Of a stretch of 49,090 bases of DNA, positions 23,714 through 32,934 are shown piece after piece. The notes under the pieces are model-generated. The model searched no databases, was not told where the DNA came from, and saw only the letters and a list, made by a program, of their open reading frames with translations. Position numbers and translations under genes: made by a program. The stretch is from assembly GCA_910584595.1 (NCBI GenBank), contig CAJUBQ010000030.1, positions 1 through 49,090 of the forward strand. The letters are read 5' to 3'. This DNA is from an uncultured Eubacterium sp. GTDB taxonomy: Bacteria; Bacillota; Clostridia; Lachnospirales; Lachnospiraceae. How positions within the stretch are numbered: position 1 is the stretch's first letter; the number at the start of each line of letters is the position of its first letter.

Positions 23714-25702
23714 CTATTTTACCTTGATTTTCATAGATACAACCCGAACCATTTCATTTTTCAATGTTACTTTTGCCTTCACAAGCGCGGTTCCGGCTTT
23801 TTTTGCAGTTATCTTCCCATTTGGGGAAACTTTTACAACTGCCTTGTTTGATGATGTATAAACGATATTTTTTACATTTTCCATATCCAAACCGCTGCTT
23901 AAATAAAATTTCACGCTTTTACCTTTTTCCACAACCACTGATGGTTTCTTGGGCGTTATTGTCTTTAAAATCTCCTGATTGACGGTTTCCGCTTCCGCTG
24001 TATTCAATAACCGATATGTCTCGTTTTCACGCAACGACACATCAATACTCCCGTCTTCCCTTACCATATACTTTGTCCTGCCATCCTCTATCCTGCATTT
24101 TCCCGTTTCAGGATCCAGCCGATATGCCCAAAGAACATTTCCTACAGTTAAATCCCTAACATCCATCTTCAGCGTATACTTCCATCTGCCATCCAACTCT
24201 TTTACTTCCAATTCCACAATTTGATGTTCTGTTATCGCATCTCCCTCATACTGCACCAATCTGTGTGAACTGTCATTTTTGCATGCCAACGCAATCGTAC
24301 AGGTATTTTTGTCTTTCGATCGGATAACAGTCACTTCATATGCATGACCAATAGCTGGAAGCTCTTCTACTTTCGCCCTTCCACATACAGAGCAGACAAC
24401 AACCCGTTTCCCCGGAAACGTGCATGTTGCGTCCACCGTCTGCGTTTCTTCCCATGTATGCACATGAATATCTGATTCTTTTAGCGCCTGACCCATTACC
24501 AGTGAAAGATCTTCCTTGGAATAAATATTTATCATCTCTTCCTGATATTTATAAGTGACCTGCTTAGATGATACTTTAAAACGGTAGCCATCCGACATAT
24601 TTCCATACACACTTGCCGCCAAAAACAACTGATCCTCCTCACCGATCATTCCTTTGTCACAATTTGTCACATCTGCCAGATAATTTCCATATTCCCCCAC
24701 ATGCACAATATTCCACATATGCGGCCCTTCGCCTGCGTCTCCTGCTATCGTACCCGTCACGATATAGCTGTAAATTCCCTCATCTGCAAACGCAGTCAGA
24801 TCACAGAGGTATTGAAACGCCTTTGCATATCCTTCACAAACCGCATTGGTGGTACTGTCTTCATCAAAGACATAGACCAGCTGCCATGGATTTTGATTGC
24901 CCGGAGACTTTGTTTGGGCAGCTTGCGCATTGTAGGAAGTCAACGCACAGATTTTCTCGCGATAATACACAAGTTTTCGATAATCTGACATTCCTGCAGC
25001 TTCCTCTACAATCTTCTGTGCATTTGCAGCCGCTTTCTTCGCAATCTCCATCCTGTCTGCATTTGTCCGGTATTCGCTGCCATAATAGCCGTCAACTAAA
25101 AATCCGAATGTAAGTACCGCATCTTCCACACACAAACATTTGCCCTGTATGCTATCGTTCCGGATCTCTACACCATCCAGCGACAGAATAAAACTCTCAT
25201 CGGCAGCTTTATCATACCAGTACAATTCATATGGAAAGTCCACCAGTAAAGTATTATAAACCACATGCAGCTCTTCACCCGTAATAACCTCACGTTCCAT
25301 AAACCGTCCCATAGCTTTTTGCTGTTCTTCTTTAGAATCCAAAGAAACGCCAAGCTCATCCTGTGAATATTGCAACTGATCTGCAAGATCTTCCACCGGT
25401 ATCGTAAATTGCGTAGATGCCTTCTCTGCGGCTGCTATTTTTTTAATTTCTACCGCTAACAAATCATAAATCTTTTTCCCGCGACCCGTCAATCTTTTTC
25501 CCGCTTGGCTGCTACGCAGCTTTGCCGTATGGTCACTGTCAGAAAAACATATTCTCCATTCCGGCAAAACAATACATTCCCGCTGCGTCGCAGACTCCGC
25601 CGCAAGCACAGAGTACGGCATCCTTTGGCTTATACAGACGATAGCTGCTGAAAAAAGCACTATTAATATAAGCACACCTATTATTTTATTTTTTATCTTC
25701 AT
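23714..25702 (-). CDS. Secreted transglutaminase-like protein with C-terminal Ig-like domain
   Basis: A 662-residue secreted protein. A signal peptide or anchor covers about residues 5-35. A helical N-terminal region (60-240) precedes a transglutaminase-like domain with apparent triad Cys289 (NAVCEGYAKAFQYLC), His328 (GPHMWNIVHV) and Asp344 (YLADVTNC). A cysteine-bearing segment follows at about 415-450 (CTFPGKRVVVCSVCGRAK), a module seen in cell-surface proteins of gut Firmicutes. The C terminus (about 590-662) looks like a Big_2-type domain (SSNKAVVKVSPNGKITAKKA). Role may be peptide cleavage or crosslinking at the surface. I chose ATG 25702 (GGGGAG 9 bases upstream) over TTG 25708. Confidence 0.85.
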   Translation of the reverse strand: MKIKNKIIGVLILIVLFSAAIVCISQRMPYSVLAAESATQRECIVLPEWRICFSDSDHTAKLRSSQAGKRLTGRGKKIYDLLAVEIKKIAAAEKASTQFTIPVEDLADQLQYSQDELGVSLDSKEEQQKAMGRFMEREVITGEELHVVYNTLLVDFPYELYWYDKAADESFILSLDGVEIRNDSIQGKCLCVEDAVLTFGFLVDGYYGSEYRTNADRMEIAKKAAANAQKIVEEAAGMSDYRKLVYYREKICALTSYNAQAAQTKSPGNQNPWQLVYVFDEDSTTNAVCEGYAKAFQYLCDLTAFADEGIYSYIVTGTIAGDAGEGPHMWNIVHVGEYGNYLADVTNCDKGMIGEEDQLFLAASVYGNMSDGYRFKVSSKQVTYKYQEEMINIYSKEDLSLVMGQALKESDIHVHTWEETQTVDATCTFPGKRVVVCSVCGRAKVEELPAIGHAYEVTVIRSKDKNTCTIALACKNDSSHRLVQYEGDAITEHQIVELEVKELDGRWKYTLKMDVRDLTVGNVLWAYRLDPETGKCRIEDGRTKYMVREDGSIDVSLRENETYRLLNTAEAETVNQEILKTITPKKPSVVVEKGKSVKFYLSSGLDMENVKNIVYTSSNKAVVKVSPNGKITAKKAGTALVKAKVTLKNEMVRVVSMKIKVK

Positions 25703-25782
25703 TTTCAAATTCTCCCCTAATCTAAAACCATATTTTCAAATCTATCAGAATTTCATCCAGCGATATACTTCTTGTCTTTCTA

Positions 25783-25827
25783 AAAGACCTTGCAGACAGA
25801 TATTTTTTATCTATTTACAAGGTCTTT
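25783..25827 (-). terminator. Putative purL terminator
   Basis: Perfect 10-bp stem AAAGACCTTG/CAAGGTCTTT, with an inner AGATA/TATCT pair in the loop. The T run after the stem is short, so efficiency is uncertain. Confidence 0.65.
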
Positions 25828-25845
25828 ATGAGAGATTAAAAAACA

Positions 25846-28800
25846 CTATTTAAAATAAGCAACACCGGACTCAAATAATTTCATATCCTGTTCCCCATAA
25901 ATATTAATCGCAACCGACTCACCGCGCCGCTCTGCGTGAGCCATTTTTCCAAACACACGGCCGTCCGGACTTGTAATACCCTCAATCGCCATATAGGAGC
26001 CATTTACGTTCCATGTCTCGTCCATCGTCGGTACGCCTGCTTCATTGACATATTGAGTCGCAACCTGCCCGTTTGCAAACAGCTTGTCCAGCCATTCCTT
26101 GCCGGCTACAAATCGTCCTTCTCCATGAGATGCCGGATTTGTATAAATACCGCCTGTCTCAGCCTGGGCCAGCCATGGACTCTTATTGGATACCACTTTT
26201 GTATAAACCATCTTGGAAATATGGCGTCCAATCGTATTATAAGTCAATGTCGGTGAATCTGCTTTCTGCTCTGTTATCTCACCATAAGGCAGCAGCCCCA
26301 GTTTGATAAGCGCCTGAAATCCGTTGCAAATGCCGAGCGCCAGCCCGTCTCTTTCGTTTAACAGTTTCATAACTGCATTTTTTACACGCTCATTGCGGAA
26401 TGCATTTGCAAAAAACTTTGCAGAACCTTCCGGTTCGTCGCCTGCTGAAAATCCGCCTGGGAACATTAAAATCTGCGACTGACTGATCGCTTTTTCAAAC
26501 TCCGCCGCTGAGCTGCAGATATCTTCTCCGTCCAGATTTTGAAAGACTTTTACAATGACCTGCGCTCCGGCATTTTCAAACGCTCTGGCAGAATCATATT
26601 CGCAGTTTGTCCCCGGAAATACCGGAATAAATACAGTCGGTTTCGCTGTTTTATATCTGCATACATAGACAGAATCCGTATGGTAAATATCTGTGCTGAC
26701 TTCTTCTTTTCCTTCCACAGCAACCGTTGGAAATACCTTTTCTAACGTTCCGGTCCATGCCGCTATCGCTTCTTCCATCGAAATCGTTACGTCCCCATAG
26801 CAAAAACTGCTGTTATGATTGACCATACCGATGACTGCATAATCGCTTTCCAGGCCCGCCGCCTGTACTGCTGCTTCCACTTGCGAAAGCCTGTCCGGTA
26901 CAACCTCTGCTACAAAGCTTCCAAATGCCGGTGCAAATAATTGTTCACAGGAAAGCGCTGCTGCATCCAGCGTTACGCCCAGTTTATTTCCGAATGCCAT
27001 TTTGCTGACAGCCGCCGCGATTCCTTTTCCGTCCAAAGCATAGGCAGAAACAACAGCTCCTTTCCCAATCAGCGCATGTACCGTATCAAATAATACTTTT
27101 ACACGTTCATAAACCGGCAGATCGTATGCGTCTGTCTCTATGGACAGCTGAATGAGCTTATTTCCTGCCGTCTTTAATTCCGGCGTAATCATATCCTGCT
27201 GTTTTGCAATATCCACAGCAAACGATACGAGTGTCGGAGGCACATCGATCTCATTAAACGTACCGGACATAGAATCTTTTCCGCCGATGGAAGGAAGGCC
27301 AAACCCAATCTGGGCTGCATAAGCGCCAAGTAAAGACGCAAACGGCTGACTCCATCTGGACGGCTGTTCACTCATCCTGCGGAAATACTCCTGGAACGTA
27401 AACCGGACTTTTTTATAATCACCGCCGGCCGCTACGATTCTGGACAAGGATTCCAGTACCGCATAAACTGCACCATGATACGGCGACCAGCTTGATAAAT
27501 ACGGATCAAACCCATAAGCCATCATTGTTACGGTATCTGTCCGTCCTTCTAATACCGGAAGCTTTGCAACCATAGACTGTGTTTCCGTCAATTGATAACG
27601 CCCGCCATAAGGCATAAAAACGCTTCCGGCGCCGATAGAGCCGTCAAACATCTCTACCAGACCTTTTTGTGAGCATACATTCAGATCTTTGAGCGTATCC
27701 AGCCACGCAGCTTTTACATTGTGGGATGCAAGATCTTCTTTTACTTTTAAAATCTCCAAATCTGCAAAGAAATTCTCTTCTTTTTTCGGCATCTCTACCG
27801 CTACGGACGCTTCCTGATGCGCACCGTTTGTATTTAAAAATGCTCTGGAAATATTTACGATTTCCCTGCCCCGCCATACAAGCGCCAATCTTGGTTCTTC
27901 TGTCACAACAGCGACCGAAACCGCTTCCAGATTTTCTTCTTTGGCATATGCCAAAAACCGCTCCACATCCTGCGGCGCAATCACGCACGCCATACGTTCC
28001 TGTGATTCGGATATTGCGATTTCAGTCCCATCTAATCCGGCATACTTTTTCGGCACTTTATCCAGTTCGATCCGAAGTCCGTCCGCAAGCTCTCCAATCG
28101 CTACGGATACCCCTCCCGCGCCGAAATCATTACATTTTTTAATAATATGCGCTACTTCCGGTCTGCGGAACAAGCGCTGCAGCTTACGCTCGGTAGGGGC
28201 GTTTCCTTTCTGCACCTCAGCGCCGCACGTATCAATAGACTGTGTCGTGTGCGCTTTGGAAGAGCCTGTCGCTCCGCCGCATCCGTCTCGCCCGGTTCGT
28301 CCGCCTAACAATACGATGATATCTCCCGGATCAGATGTTAAACGCTGTACCGCTGATCTTGGAGCTGCTCCCATAACTGCTCCGATTTCCATTCGCTTGG
28401 CTACATAATTCGGATGGTATACTTCCTTCACATATCCGGTAGCAAGTCCGATCTGATTTCCATAAGAAGAATAGCCTCTTGCTGCACCTCGCGTCAAATT
28501 TTTCTGCGGCAGTTTTCCTTCTAATGTCTCACTGACCGGAACCGTCGGGTCTGCCGCTCCTGTCACACGCATTGCCTGGTAGACATACGTACGCCCGGAC
28601 AACGGATCACGAATCGCACCGCCCAGACAGGTCGCAGCGCCACCAAAAGGTTCGATTTCCGTAGGATGGTTATGTGTCTCATTTTTAAAATTCACAAGCC
28701 ATTCTTCCGTTTTTCCATCAATCTCCACAGGAACGACAATCGAGCAGGCATTGATCTCATCCGATTCTTCCTGATCCTGCAGTTTTCCTTCCTTTTTCAG

Positions 28801-29652
28801 CCGCTTCATAGCCATCAGCGCAAGATCCATCAGACAGACAAACTTATCGCTGCGTCCTTCATATAGGTTTTGAAAGGAAGCCAGATAGTCCTGATACGTC
28901 TCTTCGATTGGTTTGCGATAATAGCCGTCAGCAAACGTAACCTCTGTAAGCTCTGTTAAAAACGTCGTATGTCTGCAATGATCTGACCAATACGTATCAA
29001 GGACCCGGATTTCCGTCATCGAAGGATTTCGTTTTTCTTCGTTTTGAAAGTAATTTTGAATATGAAGAAAATCTTTAAACGTCATTGCAAGATTTAAAGA
29101 TTGATACAACTCCTTGAGCTCGTCTGGCGGCATTGTGATAAATGAATCAAAAATAAGTACATCTTTGGGTTCATCAAAATTCTGTACGAGTGTTTCCGGT
29201 TTCTTCGTCCCGGTTTCTCTTGAATCAACCGGATTGATACAATGTTTTTTTATCGTCTCAAAATCACGGTCGCTCATCTGTCCTGAAATCACATAAGTGA
29301 CTGCCGTACGAATCATCGGCTCTTCCGTATTGTTTAATAACCGGATACACTGCTGCGCCGAATCTGCCCTCTGGTCAAACTGTCCCGGCAAATATTCCAC
29401 AGAAAATACTCTGCCTCCTTTTGCATCAAACGTTTCTTCATAAATATCATCCACAGGCGGTTCTGAAAATACTGTGATTTTGGCTATCTCAAAGGTTTTA
29501 TCTGAAATATTTTCTACATCATAGCGAATCAGCTCACGTACATCTGTAACGCCTGTAATACCCAGGTAATGCCTGATCTCATGCTTTAAAGACTTTGCAG
29601 CAACGGCAAAGGGCGGCTTTTTTTCCGCAAATACGCGTCTTACATTTCCCAT
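25846..29652 (-). CDS. purL: Phosphoribosylformylglycinamidine synthase, single chain
   Basis: A 1268-residue FGAM synthase of the clostridial single-polypeptide type: FGAR + glutamine + ATP to FGAM, step four of purine synthesis. The synthase region has VLDTYWSDHCRHTTFLTE, the FKNETHNHPTEIEPFGGAATC loop with its catalytic His, and two halves each with a PurM-like ATP-binding fold (GGRTGRDGCGGATGSSK; second half PSIGGKDSMSGTF). The C-terminal class I glutamine amidotransferase has PGTNCEYDSARAF, MFPGGFSAGDEPEGSAKFF and the nucleophile Cys in LGICNGFQALIKLG. I chose ATG 29652, which AGGAGG precedes by about 7 bases. No other pur gene is adjacent and no purine riboswitch was seen. Confidence 0.97.
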   Translation of the reverse strand: MGNVRRVFAEKKPPFAVAAKSLKHEIRHYLGITGVTDVRELIRYDVENISDKTFEIAKITVFSEPPVDDIYEETFDAKGGRVFSVEYLPGQFDQRADSAQQCIRLLNNTEEPMIRTAVTYVISGQMSDRDFETIKKHCINPVDSRETGTKKPETLVQNFDEPKDVLIFDSFITMPPDELKELYQSLNLAMTFKDFLHIQNYFQNEEKRNPSMTEIRVLDTYWSDHCRHTTFLTELTEVTFADGYYRKPIEETYQDYLASFQNLYEGRSDKFVCLMDLALMAMKRLKKEGKLQDQEESDEINACSIVVPVEIDGKTEEWLVNFKNETHNHPTEIEPFGGAATCLGGAIRDPLSGRTYVYQAMRVTGAADPTVPVSETLEGKLPQKNLTRGAARGYSSYGNQIGLATGYVKEVYHPNYVAKRMEIGAVMGAAPRSAVQRLTSDPGDIIVLLGGRTGRDGCGGATGSSKAHTTQSIDTCGAEVQKGNAPTERKLQRLFRRPEVAHIIKKCNDFGAGGVSVAIGELADGLRIELDKVPKKYAGLDGTEIAISESQERMACVIAPQDVERFLAYAKEENLEAVSVAVVTEEPRLALVWRGREIVNISRAFLNTNGAHQEASVAVEMPKKEENFFADLEILKVKEDLASHNVKAAWLDTLKDLNVCSQKGLVEMFDGSIGAGSVFMPYGGRYQLTETQSMVAKLPVLEGRTDTVTMMAYGFDPYLSSWSPYHGAVYAVLESLSRIVAAGGDYKKVRFTFQEYFRRMSEQPSRWSQPFASLLGAYAAQIGFGLPSIGGKDSMSGTFNEIDVPPTLVSFAVDIAKQQDMITPELKTAGNKLIQLSIETDAYDLPVYERVKVLFDTVHALIGKGAVVSAYALDGKGIAAAVSKMAFGNKLGVTLDAAALSCEQLFAPAFGSFVAEVVPDRLSQVEAAVQAAGLESDYAVIGMVNHNSSFCYGDVTISMEEAIAAWTGTLEKVFPTVAVEGKEEVSTDIYHTDSVYVCRYKTAKPTVFIPVFPGTNCEYDSARAFENAGAQVIVKVFQNLDGEDICSSAAEFEKAISQSQILMFPGGFSAGDEPEGSAKFFANAFRNERVKNAVMKLLNERDGLALGICNGFQALIKLGLLPYGEITEQKADSPTLTYNTIGRHISKMVYTKVVSNKSPWLAQAETGGIYTNPASHGEGRFVAGKEWLDKLFANGQVATQYVNEAGVPTMDETWNVNGSYMAIEGITSPDGRVFGKMAHAERRGESVAINIYGEQDMKLFESGVAYFK

Positions 29653-29682
29653 TTTGATTTCCTCCTGAATTCTAGTGTAGTC

Positions 29683-29698
29683 TTGCATTGTAATGCAA
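29683..29698. promoter_or_regulatory. Palindrome in the purL leader
   Basis: TTGCATT-GT-AATGCAA, 7-bp arms, about 30-45 bases after the predicted transcription start and just before the ribosome site. It may be an operator or a small hairpin. It does not resemble the Firmicute PurR box. Confidence 0.35.
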
Positions 29699-29732
29699 AG
29701 CCTGTGTGTCATCAATAAATATATACATAGAG

Positions 29733-29761
29733 AGTATAACGCATTCTGTTTGCTTTTTCCA
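29733..29761 (-). promoter_or_regulatory. purL promoter
   Basis: Minus strand TGGAAA (29756-29761), 17 bp, TATACT (29733-29738). A moderate match, about 75 bases before the start codon. Confidence 0.6.
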
Positions 29762-29849
29762 TAGTTCTTTGATACAATTTACTTATTCTTATTTGCCATT
29801 TTGATGCTTTAGCGCTGTAAGGTAAATGCGCAGAAACTCTACAAAGTCT

Positions 29850-29878
29850 GTAACAAGTCAGCTTGTCTGAACTGTTAC
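29850..29878. repeat. Dispersed repeat, copy 5, in a hairpin
   Basis: AGCTTGTCTGAACTGTTAC (29860-29878) matches the family at 17 of 19 positions. With GTAACA at 29850-29855 it forms a hairpin GTAACA...TGTTAC with an inner TCAG/CTGA pair. It lies 16 bases before the ribosome site of the response regulator. Confidence 0.6.
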
Positions 29879-29906
29879 CAAAATCTTCATTTTGGAGGAA
29901 CTTGCC

Positions 29907-30566
29907 TTGATTCATATACTGATCGCGGAAGATGAAAAACCGATCTCCAACCTGATTCGTCTAAGCTTGAAAAATGCCGGATATTTGTGCGATTGCGCAT
30001 TCAGCGGTACGCAAGCTGCTGATCTTATCGATGCCACAAGCTATGATCTTATTTTATTGGATATTATGCTGCCGGATATTGATGGTTTTGAGTTAATGGA
30101 ATATATCCGCCCGTTGGAAATCCCTGTGATTTTTATTACTGCTAAAAATTCGGTTTTAGACAAAGTGAAAGGTCTGCGCATGGGCGCGGAAGACTACATT
30201 GTAAAGCCGTTTGAAATTATGGAACTGCTGGCACGTGTAGATGTCGTACTGCGCCGTTATCATAAAACAGAAGAAACGATCAACATTGCGGGACTATTGA
30301 TTGATACCCGTTCAAGAAAAGTGACACGCGATGGAGTCGATATTGCACTGACGCCAAAAGAATATGAACTGCTGCTGTTATTTGTGCAAAATCCAAATAC
30401 TGCTCTGTATCGTGAAACAATCTATGAACGGATCTGGGAAAAAGAATTTATTTATGGAAGCAAAACTGTGGATCTGCATATCCAGCGTCTACGCCGCAAA
30501 GCACATCTGGAAAAAGAACTGCTTGCGGTAAATAAGGTCGGATACCGGCTTGAGGTAAAAACATGA
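29907..30566 (+). CDS. OmpR-family response regulator
   Basis: A 219-residue two-component regulator. The receiver domain (1-115) has the acidic pair AEDE, phosphoacceptor Asp52 in LLDIMLPDIDG, Thr in FITAKN and Lys in YIVKPFE. The C-terminal winged helix (about 125-218) has LTPKEYELLLLFVQNP, VDLHIQRLRRK and the GYRLEV end. The likely start is TTG at 29907: GGAGGAA lies 6-8 bases before it, and an earlier in-frame TTG overlaps that site. It overlaps the kinase gene by four bases (ATGA). The arrangement with a VanY-type peptidase downstream resembles VanR/VanS-like wall-sensing systems; the target is inferred. Confidence 0.93.
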   Translation: MIHILIAEDEKPISNLIRLSLKNAGYLCDCAFSGTQAADLIDATSYDLILLDIMLPDIDGFELMEYIRPLEIPVIFITAKNSVLDKVKGLRMGAEDYIVKPFEIMELLARVDVVLRRYHKTEETINIAGLLIDTRSRKVTRDGVDIALTPKEYELLLLFVQNPNTALYRETIYERIWEKEFIYGSKTVDLHIQRLRRKAHLEKELLAVNKVGYRLEVKT

Positions 30567-31963
30567 AATTTCGAATCAAAGCTACCTGCTGTATGATTAC
30601 TTTAATGGCGCTCTGTTTTGGAGCAGGCGGAAGCGCCCTGATTTCCATTACGTTTCATACATCTTTGCAGCAGGAAAAAACAGCGGCACAGGAATCGTAC
30701 CGCATGATCTTAAATACACTGCAGGTTGTAAACAATATGGGCAAGTGGACAGATGAAAAAGATATCTCCAAAATATTAGAACAGCTCTCTGCGCAGGATG
30801 CATTTGGCGCTGCTTTGCAGCTGCATTCGCAAACGGAGACGTTATATTCCAAAGGGACGATTGCTGCTCATTTTAAAAATCTTTCCGATCATATGGACAC
30901 GTCCCACCTTGCCTGCACCATATTTTCAGCGCCGGATTTTCATTATTACCTTCAGCTTTCCGGCTCTTTTTTTGTCGGCAAAAAAGCATACTATCTGGAT
31001 GCGGCTTATGATATTTCTTCGATTTACGAAGCACGCACCCGCCAGCAGGATCTTTACCAGCAGATTTTTGTGATTCTCATCGTAGCATGCGCCTGTTTAT
31101 CGTATATCCTCGCATTTTTCCTGACCAGGCCATTAGCGCGTCTGTCAAAAGCTTCCCGTGAAATTGCGTCTGGTAATTACGACTTCCGCAGCAAAGTGAA
31201 AAGCAATGATGAAGTTGGCGCTGTTTCCAGAGATTTTGATCTGATGGCTGACCACCTGCAAAAAAGTATCGAAGATCTGCAGGAATCTATGGAACGCCAA
31301 AATTTGTTTATCGGAAATTTTACACATGAACTGAAAACTCCTATGACATCTATTATCGGATATGCAGACTTGTTAAGGAGCCAGTCTTTGTCCAAAGAAG
31401 ACGAAATCGACGCCGCAAAGTATATTTTTTCCGAAGGAAAGCGGCTGGAACATCTGTCGCTGAAATTACTCGATATCTTTGTGTCAAAAAACGAATCGTT
31501 TACACTTGCAAAAGCCTCCCCGGCAGATATTACTACCAGTCTCGTAAACCATCTGAAACCTGTGCTTGCGGGAGAGCATATCACACTTACTTGTGCTTGT
31601 GAACAGGGGTATTGTATGCTGGATACTGATTTTTTTGGTTCTTTGCTTGTCAATCTGATCGAAAATGCCAGAAAAGCGCTTTCAGAAGGCGGTAATATAA
31701 CGATAACTTCCGTGATGACTGCGCAAGGCTGCCAAATTAAAGTCTCAGATAATGGCAGAGGCATTCCACCCATGGCGCTTTCACATATTACCGAAGCTTT
31801 CTACCGTGTAGATAAATCCAGATCCCGGGCAGAAGGCGGCGCAGGACTTGGCCTGACTCTTTGTGCGCAAATTGCAAAAATGCATCACGGAACGATTGCT
31901 TTTGAAAGTAAAGAAGAATGTGGCACAACTGTTATCGTGGACCTGAAAGGAGGACTTGCATGA
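30563..31963 (+). CDS. Sensor histidine kinase with HAMP domain
   Basis: A 466-residue membrane kinase. TM1 is at about residues 10-32, an extracytoplasmic sensor at 33-165 and TM2 at about 167-188, followed by HAMP (about 189-240). The dimerisation box FTHELKTP carries the phosphoacceptor His255. The ATPase domain shows LLVNLIENARKAL (N box), VSDNGRGIPP (G1), FYRVDKSRS (F box) and GGAGLGLTLC (G2), all intact. The extracytoplasmic domain does not match a sensor I recognise. It is translationally coupled to the regulator upstream and the membrane protein downstream by ATGA overlaps. Confidence 0.94.
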   Translation: MKFRIKATCCMITLMALCFGAGGSALISITFHTSLQQEKTAAQESYRMILNTLQVVNNMGKWTDEKDISKILEQLSAQDAFGAALQLHSQTETLYSKGTIAAHFKNLSDHMDTSHLACTIFSAPDFHYYLQLSGSFFVGKKAYYLDAAYDISSIYEARTRQQDLYQQIFVILIVACACLSYILAFFLTRPLARLSKASREIASGNYDFRSKVKSNDEVGAVSRDFDLMADHLQKSIEDLQESMERQNLFIGNFTHELKTPMTSIIGYADLLRSQSLSKEDEIDAAKYIFSEGKRLEHLSLKLLDIFVSKNESFTLAKASPADITTSLVNHLKPVLAGEHITLTCACEQGYCMLDTDFFGSLLVNLIENARKALSEGGNITITSVMTAQGCQIKVSDNGRGIPPMALSHITEAFYRVDKSRSRAEGGAGLGLTLCAQIAKMHHGTIAFESKEECGTTVIVDLKGGLA

Positions 31964-32799
31964 AAAAGTTTTTAATTACCTGCTTTTATCTGTCTGTCAC
32001 CCTTGCTGTCTGCGCTGCCGGGTTTTTACTGCCCTCCGCACTGAATAATTATCAGGATCGGCAGATTTTTGCCAAAATAGAACATCCTGCAATAGAACCG
32101 CCGGAACTTACCTATAGTTCCAGCCTGTACGATACCCTTCGTCTGTTTACCAGAGCGCACTATTTTGTAGAATATCCGTCTACCGGAAGCAAACGAACAG
32201 AGGAAGAAATTTATACGATTGCTTCAGAATCGATTCGGCTGCTGCAAAAATATAACGTGATCTCCTCTGATCTTAACTATGACATTACAAACTATACGAC
32301 AAGTCTGCAGCTTGCTGTTGTTGCCGAGCGAAACGATTACACCGATCTTGTCAACGATCAGCCGTACTCTTCAGCTGTCGATGCGGAAACCTCCACCCAG
32401 GACCATTCCGAACCATCTTCTGTGGATATCACGACAGCAGTTGTCTGGTCCTGTTCCATCTATTTTGATTCCGGCTATTGGATTGATATTTGGATTGACG
32501 ATCAAAGCGGAAAAGCTGTTTCATTTTCCATGTTTATCGAACAGATACAGGAACTGGCTTCTTCGGGCAACCGAGATATTTTGGACACATTTGCAAATGC
32601 TGCTGCAAAATTTGCAGAACACTATTACGAACTTCCCGCAACAGCGCTGGAACCTTCTTTTGTCCACTCCTTTAGTTCACTGTTTGAAAAAGACGCCGGT
32701 ATCATAGAAGCATATTATACCATACAATTGAAAGAAGAAAACGGCACACTCATCCGGATCCCTTTTAAAATACGACCGGAATGCATGATCCTGAATTAA
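31960..32799 (+). CDS. Unknown membrane-anchored protein of the two-component operon
   Basis: A 279-residue protein with one N-terminal hydrophobic helix (about residues 3-25, ITCFYLSVTLAVCAAGFLL), then an extracytoplasmic domain rich in aromatic and acidic residues. It has no recognisable catalytic motif. It overlaps the kinase stop codon by four bases, so its product should be made in step with the kinase. Position and topology recall accessory proteins such as YycH/YycI that tune WalK, but no sequence similarity is claimed. AAGGAGG lies about 6 bases before the ATG. Confidence 0.75.
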   Translation: MKKFLITCFYLSVTLAVCAAGFLLPSALNNYQDRQIFAKIEHPAIEPPELTYSSSLYDTLRLFTRAHYFVEYPSTGSKRTEEEIYTIASESIRLLQKYNVISSDLNYDITNYTTSLQLAVVAERNDYTDLVNDQPYSSAVDAETSTQDHSEPSSVDITTAVVWSCSIYFDSGYWIDIWIDDQSGKAVSFSMFIEQIQELASSGNRDILDTFANAAAKFAEHYYELPATALEPSFVHSFSSLFEKDAGIIEAYYTIQLKEENGTLIRIPFKIRPECMILN

Positions 32800-32934
32800 T
32801 AAAACCATCGCTCTGTTTAGATGCCAAAATAATGTCGAATCTTTGCACCTTTCTATTATGATTATTATGTAGCTTCCGATAACTATATGGGATATTATGT
32901 TTCATTTATCCTTACAGGAAAGTGAGGTACTGCC

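Noticed and set aside
29653..29732. Purine riboswitch upstream of purL
   Set aside because: The leader is only about 75 bases and lacks the three-way junction core; only a short palindrome is present.
31177..31773. 198-codon frame antisense to the sensor kinase
   Set aside because: Lies wholly inside the conserved HAMP-HisKA-ATPase region of the plus-strand gene; no start signal.
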